Source of the DNA: Oscarella lobularis
Lineage: Eukaryota > Porifera > Homoscleromorpha > Homosclerophorida > Oscarellidae
NCBI RefSeq assembly: GCF_947507565.1
Contig: NC_089181.1
Span: forward strand, 2,675,614-2,739,613
Length of the DNA: 64,000 nt
Direction: 5' to 3'
In this document: piece after piece, positions 1 to 11,777 of the stretch
How positions within the stretch are numbered: the first letter of the stretch is position 1
Layout of the letters: every line of letters starts with the position of its first letter
The notes under the pieces: model-generated
What the model was told of the DNA's origin: nothing
Database searches by the model: none
What the model saw: the letters and a program-made list of their open reading frames with translations, nothing else
Position numbers and translations under genes: made by a program

Positions 1-799
1 CCCCAGCGCTCGACGTAAACGGTAAGGAAACAGAACAGTTCGTATAAAAACTCGACTTCGGCATTGGAACGCAACTGTGCGAGCAATCGGCGACGCGATA
101 CTGTCGCACGAATCCCGTCAACGTTATATTGTAGACGTCTTTTACGACAAAATTCGGACCACTGTAGTCGTTGAGAAAGACGATCTGATACCAATCGTCT
201 TTCTTCGCTTCGATAACGACGTAGCCGTTCGGCACCCACCCGTGCGTACAATTACTTGGATCTATGGTGCGATTGTGCAGGAGATGCGACGTAAAAGTAC
301 TACTAAAGGGCAGCGGCTCGAGTTCGTCGCCCGTAGGCGTAGCGTAGACGAGCACGCGCAGGCCGTTCGGTGCGCAAAACGAAACGTTTATCGTCGAGCC
401 CGTGTTGAGATATAGATAGCGCGTACGCTGCTGTTCCGGGAAGAGTTCGTCGTAACGAGGCAGTCGCTCGTCGACCGTGACAACCTCTAAGTGCGGCCGG
501 CGTGTACACGCGTATAAGCGCGTTCGATTGGCTACATCCGTTCCCGCCACAATAACCGTCGCGCTGCTGAAGTAGAAACCGGGAACTGCGACGAATGCCG
601 TCGTTTTCGGTCCGAGTCCAATGCTATTCGAATGCTCCTGGTTCGTCCTAAGCGATTCGTAAAGTGCCAATCCGCAGATCACGAGGCACACGCCCAGTGC
701 TCCTAGAACGAGCACGACGACGACTCGAAGTCGCCGGCGAAACGGTTTTGTCGATGGCGAGTGGCTTGAGACGAGTTTGACTCGTTCTTTGTCAGACAT
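1..799 (-). CDS. Uncharacterised type II membrane protein, 3' end cut by window edge
   Basis: An open minus-strand frame runs from the ATG at 799 to the window edge with no stop, so the gene is partial. The N-terminus is cytoplasmic-like and basic (about 28 residues). A strong transmembrane segment rich in Val, Leu and Gly follows, then an ectodomain with many N-glycosylation motifs (NRT, NVS, NRT, NCT, NIT, NCS) and scattered cysteines. The ectodomain shares a pattern with the next minus-strand gene (900-1832): a segment of the form L-Y/W-N-x-G-S-T followed by beta-strand-like stretches and a late Cys pair. The two are probably tandem paralogues. I do not recognise the family; a beta-sandwich ectodomain is an inference. 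Confidence 0.7.
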   Translation of the reverse strand, partial: MSDKERVKLVSSHSPSTKPFRRRLRVVVVLVLGALGVCLVICGLALYESLRTNQEHSNSIGLGPKTTAFVAVPGFYFSSATVIVAGTDVANRTRLYACTRRPHLEVVTVDERLPRYDELFPEQQRTRYLYLNTGSTINVSFCAPNGLRVLVYATPTGDELEPLPFSSTFTSHLLHNRTIDPSNCTHGWVPNGYVVIEAKKDDWYQIVFLNDYSGPNFVVKDVYNITLTGFVRQYRVADCSHSCVPMPKSSFYTNCSVSLPFTSSAG

Positions 800-899
800 A
801 GCGGCCAAACGGCCGAACAGGCGAACACGCGGAAACTCTAATACACGCATGCGCTCGGTATTTTAGCGGTACGTACAGTAAAGTGGTAAAGCCATCAGT

Positions 900-1832
900 T
901 TAATTAGTTAAAATTCGTGTCGTTTCGTGTGGTTCTTGCTGTTGTAATCGACTGTAGCTTTGCCGATCTCTCCACTTGTATAATAATATAATGCTAACAA
1001 GCAGAGCTATTATCAAAAATATACTGATGGATAGGGGTATGACGAAATACAATCCCAAGCCACATGTTTGGGTCACCGTGATTTCAGCTTGAGTTTGAAG
1101 CTCATATAGAGGGTTGCCTGTTCCACTCACAACAACCATTTCTTCTTTGGAAAGTGAGGGAAGGCAACATGTGGAATTGACCGTTGTATTAACAATGCAG
1201 CGATTGCTTACGCTGGACAAATTGTACACGGTGCTATAGCCTCCCACGGAGATATCACACAGTGACACGCTAACTGCGGACTCATTGTAGTTTATAAATT
1301 CCAGGATATAGTAGCCAGATTCTTTAGCAAGAAACGAGGCATTTGTCCAACCAAAAGGAGGGGTGATGTGCTCTAGAATTTTGTCGCAGCGGCTCTTTGG
1401 CTTGGGCGGGTTGCTTTCGTACCTGCAGACCCTCAACGTGATTGCACCGGACGTCCTAAAAGTGTACGTCAACGTTGACCCTTGATTCCAGTAGGCCGAA
1501 CGGAGATACGAATTATGATTGTTCAACTGGGTGCAGCCAGATAGGGTGTAACGAAACGGACGTCGGAGGTCCGGCAACGTCAACGCCGTCGAGGCGGCCA
1601 ACTCCAATTCTACGGCGTCGTTTGGAAGAGGAAAGACGCTGAGACACAATTTACACCCTAGTCGTTTGCCCTGCGTCGTCGTCAAGCCGCCGTTGAAGAT
1701 GAAATCCTGATGTTGATCGCCGATCTCAGATGCCAACAGGACCCCGAACACGGCAATGGAAACGATTGCAACAACGCCCAAAACGATGATGCCGTACAGA
1801 CAAAGCTTTGCCCTCTTGCGCTTTTCTTCCAT
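900..1832 (-). CDS. Uncharacterised two-pass membrane glycoprotein, paralogue of the upstream-edge gene
   Basis: A single-exon frame of about 310 residues ends in TAA at 900-902. I place the start at the ATG at 1832 (MEEKRKRAK). The frame is open further upstream, but the next gene on this strand ends at 1930, and a start here gives a basic cytoplasmic tail directly before the first membrane segment. A second membrane segment near the C-terminus is followed by a short polar tail. The loop between them carries many Cys residues and N-glycosylation sites (NAS, NES, NLS, NTT, NST). Its pattern matches the partial gene at 1-799. No function can be assigned. Confidence 0.65.
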   Translation of the reverse strand: MEEKRKRAKLCLYGIIVLGVVAIVSIAVFGVLLASEIGDQHQDFIFNGGLTTTQGKRLGCKLCLSVFPLPNDAVELELAASTALTLPDLRRPFRYTLSGCTQLNNHNSYLRSAYWNQGSTLTYTFRTSGAITLRVCRYESNPPKPKSRCDKILEHITPPFGWTNASFLAKESGYYILEFINYNESAVSVSLCDISVGGYSTVYNLSSVSNRCIVNTTVNSTCCLPSLSKEEMVVVSGTGNPLYELQTQAEITVTQTCGLGLYFVIPLSISIFLIIALLVSIILLYKWRDRQSYSRLQQQEPHETTRILTN

Positions 1833-1929
1833 GGCTGTGTACTGTAAAAAATACGTCGGTTCAACTAAGGTGGCTTTGTACAAGGGGACTCGGGAAATAC
1901 CCTCCCATGACGAAAAATAAATGACTAAG

Positions 1930-4900
1930 CTACTGCTTGCACAGCGGACTCGCCGCTGAGATGCACGACACCCACACATCGACGCCCATCGACGAAGACG
2001 ACTGCATGAAATAGGTTCGATGTGGCACCTCGACGGCGAACGTGAAGTGGCTCTTCGTCGCGCCCTTCTTATCGAACCGATACGCGCCGCGTATCTCGTT
2101 CAACTTAATGACTCCCTTCGGTGCATGCTTATTCGCCGCCGCCTACAGCCCGGGGGAAAGAACGGTTACCCCCGGAACTGCGTACAACTCCCACTGCACC
2201 TTTTCGTCTTCGAAATACGCGATGCAGTGCTTGTCGAGATCAAGCACGAACCAACGCTTTCGCCACGCTTTGTGCCGACCGCCGACTTTCGACAAATAGC
2301 CGCAACAGACCGCCTTCGTCAGCTTAACCGACGTCATATCGCCGAGACTGAGACCTAAACAACGGTGACCGTACATCGATTCAAAATAAGAGCTCATCCT
2401 CTCACCGGATTTCTGAACGACATCGAGAAAACTGAACGGGACGGGTGATCGTGGTTGATTTGCGTCCGATCGCTGATGCTGTCGTTGAGGCTCGCCGATG
2501 ATTAATCCACTCAGAGTGAATCGTCTATCGAGAGTCGAACTTTTACCGAAATGGTTCGTCATCGTCGATTCCGCCTCCGCTTCTTCTTCGTCGCCGTCGT
2601 CGTTCTCTTCGTCACTGTCTTGCCTTTCGAGTTCCGTCCACGCCGACCATTGTCTCGCGACGAATCGATTCGGCACGACGTCCGACGACGACGTTCGTCG
2701 CATGGGAATAGCGACAACCTCGCGTCGGAGACCGCTAACGGCGTCGTCGGTGGAAACGCCGGCGGCCGTCGACGCTCGAACGAATTCCTCTTTGAGCTCC
2801 TGCGCAAAAAAAGTCAGGCGAAAAAGAACGAGCAACGCTTTGATTAATTAATTAATTCAACCTGATAGTCTCGTAGAAGCTTTATAGAACGCTCTAAAAC
2901 ATTGTGCTGGGCGACAACGAGGTGATCCTGCGTAGGCGAGTAAAGATAGCTACTCTCGTGCTAAAGAGAAACCGTTCCGTACCTCCTGTCGGTATTGACA
3001 ATAGTAGGTAGTCCATAATCCAAGACTAGGAATGCTCGATTGAGGATAGAGCACTCTAGGGATAAACAAAAACGCTTTGCGTGTGATGATTACTTCCCTG
3101 ATGGGTTGATGATACTTTGGTCCGTGATCGGGTTCGTATAAGGAATTTTTATACGTGTTTGATGCCTGTTGGTTGAGGAACATCCACCTCCAGAACGACA
3201 CGGTGCCTTTGTGGACGTCTTTCTGCAATTTTGCACGACGCGATGTGAAAATTCGAGGGTTTTTCTTTTCCCCGTACCTTTTCTCGTTCTCTTTCGCTGT
3301 CCATGAGAAACGTTCCGAATCGCGACGAGTAGACGTTGTCGGCAATGACGCGTAGAAACGCTTCGTTGAATTCGAATCGTCTGGGAAACTGCCTAAGAAT
3401 CTGAACAGGCGGACAATTATTTGTCTAGCCTAGAGTGCACGCGGAGATCTTCTTGCCTGCCACACGCAGTCGAGAAATTGAAGAAAGATCGGCCCACTCT
3501 CCTTGTTCTTCGACAACCACGGAGTAATTCTCGATGTGAATTTATGACCAAGAGAGAGCCATTCTTTCTGAATTAAAATCTACGAAAGTAAATCATCGTT
3601 TTTTTAGGAACGACCCTTCAAAGTGCCTCGTACCTGAAATCCATTCAGCGTGCGATAAAAAGGATCTAAGAGCAATTGAGCCAGACTAGAAACCTGCGCC
3701 AAAAGATGACGTCTTGATGCACGCGAGAGGGAGTCAAAGTGTCGCGCACCTGTGCCGTTCTGTCCCATCCGTTTTCGTAGGCGACTAAAACGGCGGACGA
3801 CTGAACTTTGATAGCCGCCGCTATTTCCACTGCAGTCGACAAAAGCTTATGAATTTGACCAAGCCAAGCCGATTCGTCGAGTAGCGAATAATATCGACCG
3901 GCGTCACTAAGACGAGAGAAGGAATCAAATCACCGACTAATCATTCTGCGATGCACTGACGTCGTTTCATAGAGAAATTTTCGAAATTGCTTAAAACTCT
4001 TCCGAGCGATTTTGCTGTCTTCGCCGTCGTCCACCCAGTCAGAATAAACGAACTTCGACTCGGGATAGTAAAAGGCTAGATCAAGCGACAATACCAACGA
4101 CGTTCAACTAGGGAAAATAAAACTCGACTCACACTCGGCTTCCTCTCTCGACAGCTTGCGCTGATGAATAGGCGCGGAGTGCTTCGAAGCGCTATTTCCA
4201 AGAGCCCAGTGACACGCACTCGTTCTCATTGACGTCTAATACTTACTTCGATAGAGGAGGGTCTGTAAATATTATCACTTTGGCTGCTGCCGCTTTCAAT
4301 TGCGTCACGTTGGTCAAAGTGCAGAGAGCTCGAACGTACGCCTCGTCTACCTCGCAGCGTGTACTCAATTTTCCCCTAAGAACTCTCATGAGAGTGAGCC
4401 AGTCGGATTCAATTATAATAACCTTCGGTGTATTGTATTGGCTGCGCGTAGTAGAACCGGTCCTTTGGTTCCGTCTCTCCAACAGACAATCGGAAAGCGG
4501 TTGAATCTATATACGTATACTGAATGCTAAAAAAATGACCTTATATTGTTATATTGTCTGAAACGACCTGTAGAATGACGTGATTCTCATTAGATCTAAG
4601 TCCGAGATGCAACTGGGAACAATGACGTCGTTTGGATACGTTGGACAAAGATTTTCGGCTATTATCATAATAATTTAAAAATGTTTCGTTAGCTGAAAGT
4701 TTTACTTACTAATTGTTGCACTTCGCCACGTATACCGGTCGGTATCGAGGAGACCGAGTCGTTTGAATTCGCCTAACATTGCGCATCAAACAAAAGCGAA
4801 ATTACCAAAAAGAAACGACTGCACTTTCGAATGCATAGAAGTTGGGTGATTGGGTGTTCTCTAGAAGACTGACGTCCAGAGACGGATTGAGTGCATTGCG

Positions 4901-6148
4901 ATAACTGAAAGCAAACAGCTTAGCAAAATACTACGAAGAAGAGAAACACTCATATAGAAAGTGAGCGTGGGAAATATAATAGCTAGCCTGGTGGTCACCT
5001 GAGGACGCATTAGTCGTTCAATTTCATTTCGAATTGTATCCCACGAAGTTTCACAAAGAACCGATAAGCCAAACTAAGGAAAGTACGTACGCCCTTCACT
5101 TCGGTTATCTCTAACGGACGCAAAAATTACCTTGACAACGGTTCCAGTGCAAGAAATAACCTGAAGGCAGTCTCCGAGCCGAATTCCGTCGGCGAGAGAC
5201 GTCACTTTGGTGGTCGGCTTCTTGACTTTATAGATAGAAGTCAAGGGAATATCGACTTCCGTGTCACAGGACGTCTGCTCTTGCTCTTCATCTAGACTCC
5301 ATCAATCGGTCTCAATCTGTCGTTTGTCAGATCAATCGCGGACTCACTTTCATCAAAGGAGACGGCCGCGTCATCAAAGACCATCGATTTCATTCTCGAT
5401 TGGTAAGAAGGAGCAGTTGGAAGTTCGATTGCAGCAGCCGCCGATAACCTATTCCCCCCCAGAGAGAAATCCTTGAGTCGACGCATGATACTCGGCGAAT
5501 TTCGCTTGAAACCAGGCGAGGAAGGCGAATCAGGAAATCTAAAAAAAAAAAAGATCTCTAGGCATATAGAATAGATCATAATTTTCTATGCGCATACCTT
5601 GGAAGAGAAGCGTGAGATTTCGGTGCGTTGAAAAAGACGCTAGTCGTTTGCTTAGCGTATTTCTTTCGTCCTCCGCTCTGCTTGTCCCTCTGGGACATCC
5701 AGCCGCGTCGCGCCAGTCTTTCCGGATCGTCGTCGTTCGCGTCGATCTTTTCCGACAGGTCGTCGGCGACGGTGACATCGTACGAAGTCTGAAACGAGGA
5801 CGAAATCTCGCGTCATGCACTGACGTTTGTCGCTTTCGCTTTCTCACTCCCGTAAACGAAAGTTTGTAGTCGGTTAGGTGCAAAATTCCTCTCGTCGGTT
5901 CGCGAAAGCCGAGCGAGTCGTAACAGTAGACGTCGTCGAGTTGGAATATTAGCGTTTCGCCGGGAAGGAGACGCGGCAAGGGTAGCGATTTGCCTTGGCG
6001 ACCGCTCGCGGCGATTCTCGGTTTCAACTGCGTAAGATAGGGCTCGAGTGCGAATTTCCGGTCGTTCGACCGATGAGCTGCCCACCTTAGTTTTTTCCTG
6101 TGAGCAGCCTTCATCTAAAAATCGCAGCAGAGCTTTGGAACTCGTCAT
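1930..6148 (-). CDS. SBF/MTMR5/13-like myotubularin pseudophosphatase (PH-GRAM, inactive phosphatase, C-terminal PH), no DENN region
   Basis: A multi-exon minus-strand gene from the ATG at 6148 to TAG at 1930-1932. In order it encodes: a PH-GRAM domain ([23 protein letters not shown]), interrupted by a Ser-rich stretch of about 150 residues; a myotubularin-type phosphatase core ([11 protein letters not shown]-like, [19 protein letters not shown]); an acidic linker; and a C-terminal PH domain ([15 protein letters not shown]). The phosphatase signature reads ENGWDRT near 3760 where active myotubularins have CSDGWDRT, so the nucleophilic Cys is missing, as in human SBF1/SBF2. Those proteins carry an N-terminal DENN module. 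Here only about 20 residues precede the GRAM region, and the upstream DNA belongs to a divergent gene. The likely role is phosphoinositide and scaffold regulation. The family call is strong; the exact orthologue is less sure. Confidence 0.8.
2843..2857. repeat. AATT tetranucleotide tract in an SBF-like intron
   Basis: A short ATTA/TTAA run within an intron of the minus-strand gene. Similar tracts lie at 7005-7026, 20395-20420, 24974-24998 and 60471-60500. Confidence 0.7.
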
Positions 6149-6408
6149 GTCGGGGCGGGCCTTGTAGTTGGGGCGTATGAATTTGGAGCACGTGATTTAC
6201 CGATATCAATTTAGCGTAAGTGGAAAGATTTTTGGCTACCTTTTTGATATGACGTAATATTTTAACGGTTAATACAAGATTTAAAAAATTAATGTGTCAT
6301 TGTAGTGCCTACGCCTGCGCACTGCACAGTTATTATCATTAGTCCATTTATCCGCCATTTCAAATTTCCGTGTCACTATCGTCATTGCATTCGCAATTTT
6401 TTTCAAGT

Positions 6409-7231
6409 ATGGGGCGCAGAAAGAAATCAGAATACATGCGTTCTTACAATCTGACGTGGACGAACGCCGTTTGTCGGCAGTACGCCGAAACGGTCGCTTA
6501 TCGGAAGGAAAGAAAGGCCCGAGAGTATCGACACATGCCCTTTGCATGGGAAGATCCAGCCGACGACGACTCGACGAGCCAGTCGACCGAAGAGCCAAAA
6601 GAAAACGGCTACGATGACCAAGTGGGCGTAGCACAGCTTCTCCATGAGGAGGACGCCGCGGCGGAAAGCGAACGAGACGAACCGAAGTCCGAAGAGGACA
6701 AAGACGAAGAGCCACCACCGGAGAACGCTGTCGCTAAAAAAGAAAAGAAGCTAACGAAGCGCAAAACGCGGAAAATTCCGAAACTAAACGAAAAGGGGCC
6801 CTTTCACGCGTACGGATGGGGAAACGAGTCGCGAGCGGGCGGACACAGCGACAGGCGCACGTTCAACGTTCGAGTGGCAGACGGCAGAGAGGTGAAAATA
6901 AGACGCATACGCGCGCAAACCGTCTAAATTTCAAGTTACCTTCCGGAAGAGGGAGTAACCCTGTCCAATTAATTAGAATCCTAGCCATTTTTGAATCGCG
7001 ACCGATTAATTAATTAATTAATTAATCTCCTAGATTCACCCTACGGCGCTGCGAGCGATGAAAAGGCGCCAGCTTGACGAACAAATGCGCGAGGAGCTCC
7101 GAAAACGACGGTCTCTCGAACAGAAACGGCTACAAGGCGCTTTCAACTTGGGCCCAGCTGGAAGAGACGACGATGACGACGTCTGGCTGACCGAATATCA
7201 ACGCAATTATTCAGGCCATAGCAGAAGATAG
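6409..7231 (+). CDS. CCSAP: Centriole, cilia and spindle-associated protein (CCSAP) homologue
   Basis: Two exons, 6409-6891 and 7034-7231, joined across a phase-0 GT-AG intron. The start is the ATG at 6409 (MGRRKKSEYM); the frame upstream contains no ATG. Three conserved family blocks are present in order: KSEYMRSYNLTW near the N-terminus, FHAYGWGNE followed by NVRVADGREIHPTALRA, and a C-terminal WLTEYQRNYS. The middle is acidic and low-complexity. In vertebrates this microtubule-binding protein localises to centrioles, spindles and cilia and promotes microtubule polyglutamylation. The intron ends in an AATT repeat just before the acceptor. The gene diverges from the SBF-like gene across about 260 bp and converges on atlastin. 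Confidence 0.85.
7005..7026. repeat. AATT tract in the CCSAP intron
   Basis: Five to six ATTA units end eight bases before the exon 2 acceptor of CCSAP. Confidence 0.75.
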
Positions 7232-7378
7232 AAGCCCGAGCATCATGCGTAGCTTTTAGATGAATTCCGATTCAATGCACACCAAAACTGTATAGATTCC
7301 GTACACAAAACTAGAACATTTTGTACTAACGGGGTATTAGCACAAAAAGATGCATGTTGCAAATTCTTCGCACGTGTC

Positions 7379-9532
7379 TTACTGTATTTTCGTTTTGATC
7401 ACTGTCTTAGCGATTCCTGTCGCGCTCTTAGCGTAGATTTCAGCAAACAACTAAAAGGCAGAAACGCGTAAACAGTAGTACACTGGTACGTATCTCTGTC
7501 CTTCCTTTACCTGATCCCAAATGAGATCGGCTGTCCAGTCGATCACGCTCGCCGCTCCTCTCATTCTGCCGGTCATTCGAGCAAACGTCCAAATGACGAG
7601 TGCAATCATCGAAATAACTAGGGCCCAGCTGAAGAGATTGTACAGGATTTGAGGCCCAAAGAAGCTGAACGGATAACGAATGAGCCACGCGACAACGACG
7701 AGAACAATCAAGACGGCGGGACTCCGAAACGCGTTGAAGATGTTCTTTCCGTTGTTCTGCTTGACGAAACTCTGATAGGCTTCCTCGATCTGCTTCTCTA
7801 ATTGCTCGAGGTAGGAATGACTGAACGAGGGTCCACCCATTTTGCGAGTGCCGTTGAATTGCTGCAGGGCGCCTTCGAGATTCCTGGAGTGGTGCCCTTC
7901 GAGCTCCGTAGGCGAAATAAACGGCTTGTCTCCGCCACAGACCTAGAAAAGGCGAGGTGTGAAAGCAGCGAAAAATCATTACGAGAGTTCTCTTTACCTT
8001 TTCCATCTCTTTGTTGTAGAAGTCCAAGGCGGCGGCTTGAGCGGCCAGGTTGTTTGCCTCGGCTGTCGCCTGTCACAGATAGAAGAAAATGATTAGGGTT
8101 AGGGGTTTGGGATAGAAAGCGTGCCTCGAGAACGGATTTCGGTTCAGGGAGCTCGTCCCTTTGAAAAATCTTGACGTAGGACTAAGATAAAAAATGAGCA
8201 CGTGGACGAAATAATGTGCAGTTGTTGCTGACTTGGAAGCATCCAATGAGTCCTCTGCCATTTAGCTTGCTGCCATTTACCGACTTCAGAATGAGGTGTC
8301 TTGGAGCTAGGATGCTAGGTGTGAACTTGCCAAGCTGTTCCTTGAATTTGTCATCGATTTCTTTAGTCAGCAGAAGTCAAGAGTGGCGGTGACAAAAGTA
8401 AAAAACACAGTTATACATGTACCTGATAATTTCCCCGTAAATTCGGGATTTTCTGCCACAGTAAGGCCGGGATGAGGTAAGAGAAAACAGTCGACATGTT
8501 CAAAGCACTCCCTGATGTGCTCCCGAACCATTTTCAGCTGTTCGTGCTGGCTACTACTCACCTAGAAAGAAACAATGAGAAAACGACGAATTGACGTTGT
8601 TTACTCACTTTAAGAAGACTTTCCAAGTACTCCTCTCCACCTTTATATCCATAGGGACGTTCGTAGGCATAGCTCCAGTCTCGAACGAGAAAAGCAAGAC
8701 GCTAGCATAGAAGAGCAAGTGAAAGGGACCTGGGGTATCTCTCATCATAAATACCTGAAATGGCTTGGAAAGTGAATCCTTCAGAGCCAGGCGACCATAT
8801 TCAGTAAAGAGCTGTCAAAAGAAAAGCCAATGTAACTGCACGGGCATTTTGGACAGTTTTTAGACAATCAAACAATTACCTGCAAATGTTGTAGATCATC
8901 TTCTCGAATCATAGAAGAAATATTGTACACCTAGAACCGAGAATAAGAAGAAATAAATCGTCACCTAATATTATTGATCATTGTACTGTACCTGAATAGA
9001 ACTGATCATGGTGGAGAGTGCAAAAATGGTGGCACAATCTTTCACAGTCGACGTCGTATCAAACGCGCCCTGCGTGTCCATGAGCAGAACGGCGACCTCT
9101 TCGTTGCTGATCGGATGTTTCACAATGAACGGACGATTCCACATCAAAATTCCCGTCGTGTCGCGATTTGACCCGCCGCGCCAGTGAAATCCCTCGAGTG
9201 GCTCTTCATCGCGTCCAATCCATTCCTCGATCGAATCGGGACACTGAAGAAAAAAGAAAAAACCGGTTTATAGACTCTAAACCGTATTCGCGGCGTACCC
9301 CTTCGCTCAAGTAACGCAGAAAGAAGTTGAGAAGGAATGATTTTCCTTTGCGAAACGCTCCCGCGACCGATACGACTGCGACTGTCTTGTCTTTTACGTC
9401 GTCGCGAAGGAGAATGCTTTCGAGCGCCTCGACGTCTAACTCGAACGTGTGGTCGTCTTTCGCTACGACGACTTGGACGGCTTTCTCGTCCGTTGTCGGC
9501 TTTTCGTGAGCCACGTCTTCGACTCCAGTCAT
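7379..9532 (-). CDS. ATL: Atlastin, dynamin-like ER membrane-fusion GTPase
   Basis: A multi-exon gene from the ATG at 9532 to TAA at 7379-7381. The N-terminal GTPase domain shows the G1 loop [11 protein letters not shown], the family block [14 protein letters not shown] and the G3 segment [13 protein letters not shown]. The middle domain carries [20 protein letters not shown]. Two closely spaced hydrophobic segments (about 7550-7720) form the ER membrane hairpin, and a short amphipathic tail ends in KTKIQ. This matches the complete metazoan atlastin layout. It mediates homotypic ER fusion. It diverges from RAB4 with only 95 bp between start codons and converges on CCSAP. The last exon was placed by splicing at DLIWDQ (near 7510) into LFAEIYAKS. 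Confidence 0.93.
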
Positions 9533-9627
9533 TTCTTAGTGAGCTATCACCGCGCATGCGTAGTGGAAGTTGTCTCTACATACATCGATCTCTTCTTACC
9601 GATTTCGCGTCGTTTCGCCGCTGCACC

Positions 9628-10647
<1,020 letters not shown>

Positions 10648-10778
10648 CGAAACGAGTCAGTGAGACCCTTCCTTTTGACGTGCCGTCTTCTTTTTGCTAC
10701 GCTAAGGGACTTGTAAGTCGTTTGTCCCAATTGCTCGCACATGTAGACTGACTGTAAAAACATGAAAATAAATCACGT

Positions 10779-11696
10779 TCAGAGATGAATTTTTCCTTTG
10801 AGAACCGTTGTCGCTTTGCCGATGATATCGACGCGTCCGTCGTCGCGGAGAACGAGCTCCAAATCGCCGCCTCGTCTCGAGCATTGACGCGCTTTTAGAC
10901 TCTTGACGCCGCCGAACGTTTCGCTCCAATAGGGTGCGAGGACCGTGTGAGCCGACCCGGTCACGGGATCCTCATTGATGCCGACCCACGGCGCAAAATA
11001 ACGCGATATAAAATCGTAATTCTCCGATCCGTCAGCGGCTCGTTCGCAGCGACTGCAGCCAATCAGAGTCACGATGACTCCCTTCACATCGACGCCTTGA
11101 CACGAAATCATTAATTGCATCGGATTAGGATCAAGACTTTCGAGCGACTCTTTCGTCTCCTTATCGTCAAGTCGTATCAGTACCTTTTTAGTAGTAGGAG
11201 AGTAATAAATGTCTTGGACTCGACGACTTTCCACGACAGCCCTAGCTAAATTGTCTAGGCCGCTTCCGGCGAATTTTTCCGGTCGATTCAAAGGAAATTC
11301 CATTTTTATCCCATTTTCCTCGTGACGTCGCGTAGGCAGAGATCCGCTCAACGTTTCGAACGCGATTTCTCTCGACTCGTTGCCCAGTTCGTTGAAGAGA
11401 ACGGCGGCCGATGCGAGCGTCGCGTGGCCGCACAAGGCGACCTCGCATTGCGGTGTAAACCAGCGTAGACGAAAATGGTTTTCCATTTCGAACGATTTCG
11501 CTGACGACGTGCCGTAGATGAAGGCCGTTTCCGAAAGGTTCATTTCGGCTGCAGTCGACTGTAATAGATCGTCGGTGAGGTCTTTTTCTTGATCGGACGA
11601 GATGAGGATGACTGCCGCTGGATTTCCTGCGAACGATGTCGCAGAAAAGGCGTCTACGACGTACACGGGAAGAGTTGTAGTAGCCGTTGTCGCCAT
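10779..11696 (-). CDS. PBLD: PhzF-family isomerase, phenazine biosynthesis-like domain protein (PBLD), intact copy
   Basis: A single uninterrupted exon encodes 305 residues. The PhzF fold motifs are present: VDAFSATSFAGNPAAV at the N-terminus, NLSETAFI with the glutamate that is catalytic in PhzF-family enzymes, LCGHATLASA, and DPVTGSAH in the second half. The natural substrate of animal PBLD is unknown. The lack of introns contrasts with the intron-rich neighbours. It shares an 81-bp promoter region with the SRD5A gene to its right. The first two-thirds of this gene is repeated at 13776-14367 as a truncated copy. Confidence 0.88.
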   Translation of the reverse strand: MATTATTTLPVYVVDAFSATSFAGNPAAVILISSDQEKDLTDDLLQSTAAEMNLSETAFIYGTSSAKSFEMENHFRLRWFTPQCEVALCGHATLASAAVLFNELGNESREIAFETLSGSLPTRRHEENGIKMEFPLNRPEKFAGSGLDNLARAVVESRRVQDIYYSPTTKKVLIRLDDKETKESLESLDPNPMQLMISCQGVDVKGVIVTLIGCSRCERAADGSENYDFISRYFAPWVGINEDPVTGSAHTVLAPYWSETFGGVKSLKARQCSRRGGDLELVLRDDGRVDIIGKATTVLKGKIHL

Positions 11697-11777
11697 ATCG
11701 TTTTAGTGCGCTAGCGAGGTCAGCGGTCAGCACGTGGTTCACGTGATCGTCACAATCTGTGGACTCAAGTCACGATT
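11697..11777. promoter_or_regulatory. Divergent promoter of PBLD and SRD5A (copy A) with two E-boxes
   Basis: This 81-bp gap separates two divergent start codons. It contains two perfect CACGTG palindromes at 11731-11736 and 11740-11745, three bases apart, plus an AGGTCA half-site followed by GGTCA. CACGTG is the core site for bHLH-ZIP factors such as USF and Myc/Max. The equivalent gap in the duplicated unit (14368-14498) lacks both E-boxes. Binding itself is an inference. Confidence 0.5.

Noticed and set aside
1833-1979. Longer N-terminus for the second membrane protein
   Set aside because: It would overlap the 3' coding end of the SBF-like gene (to 1930) and puts a non-membrane stretch before the basic anchor.
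6370-6408. Upstream extension of the CCSAP frame
   Set aside because: The extended frame begins at GTG, not ATG. The first ATG is at 6409 and the family similarity starts there.
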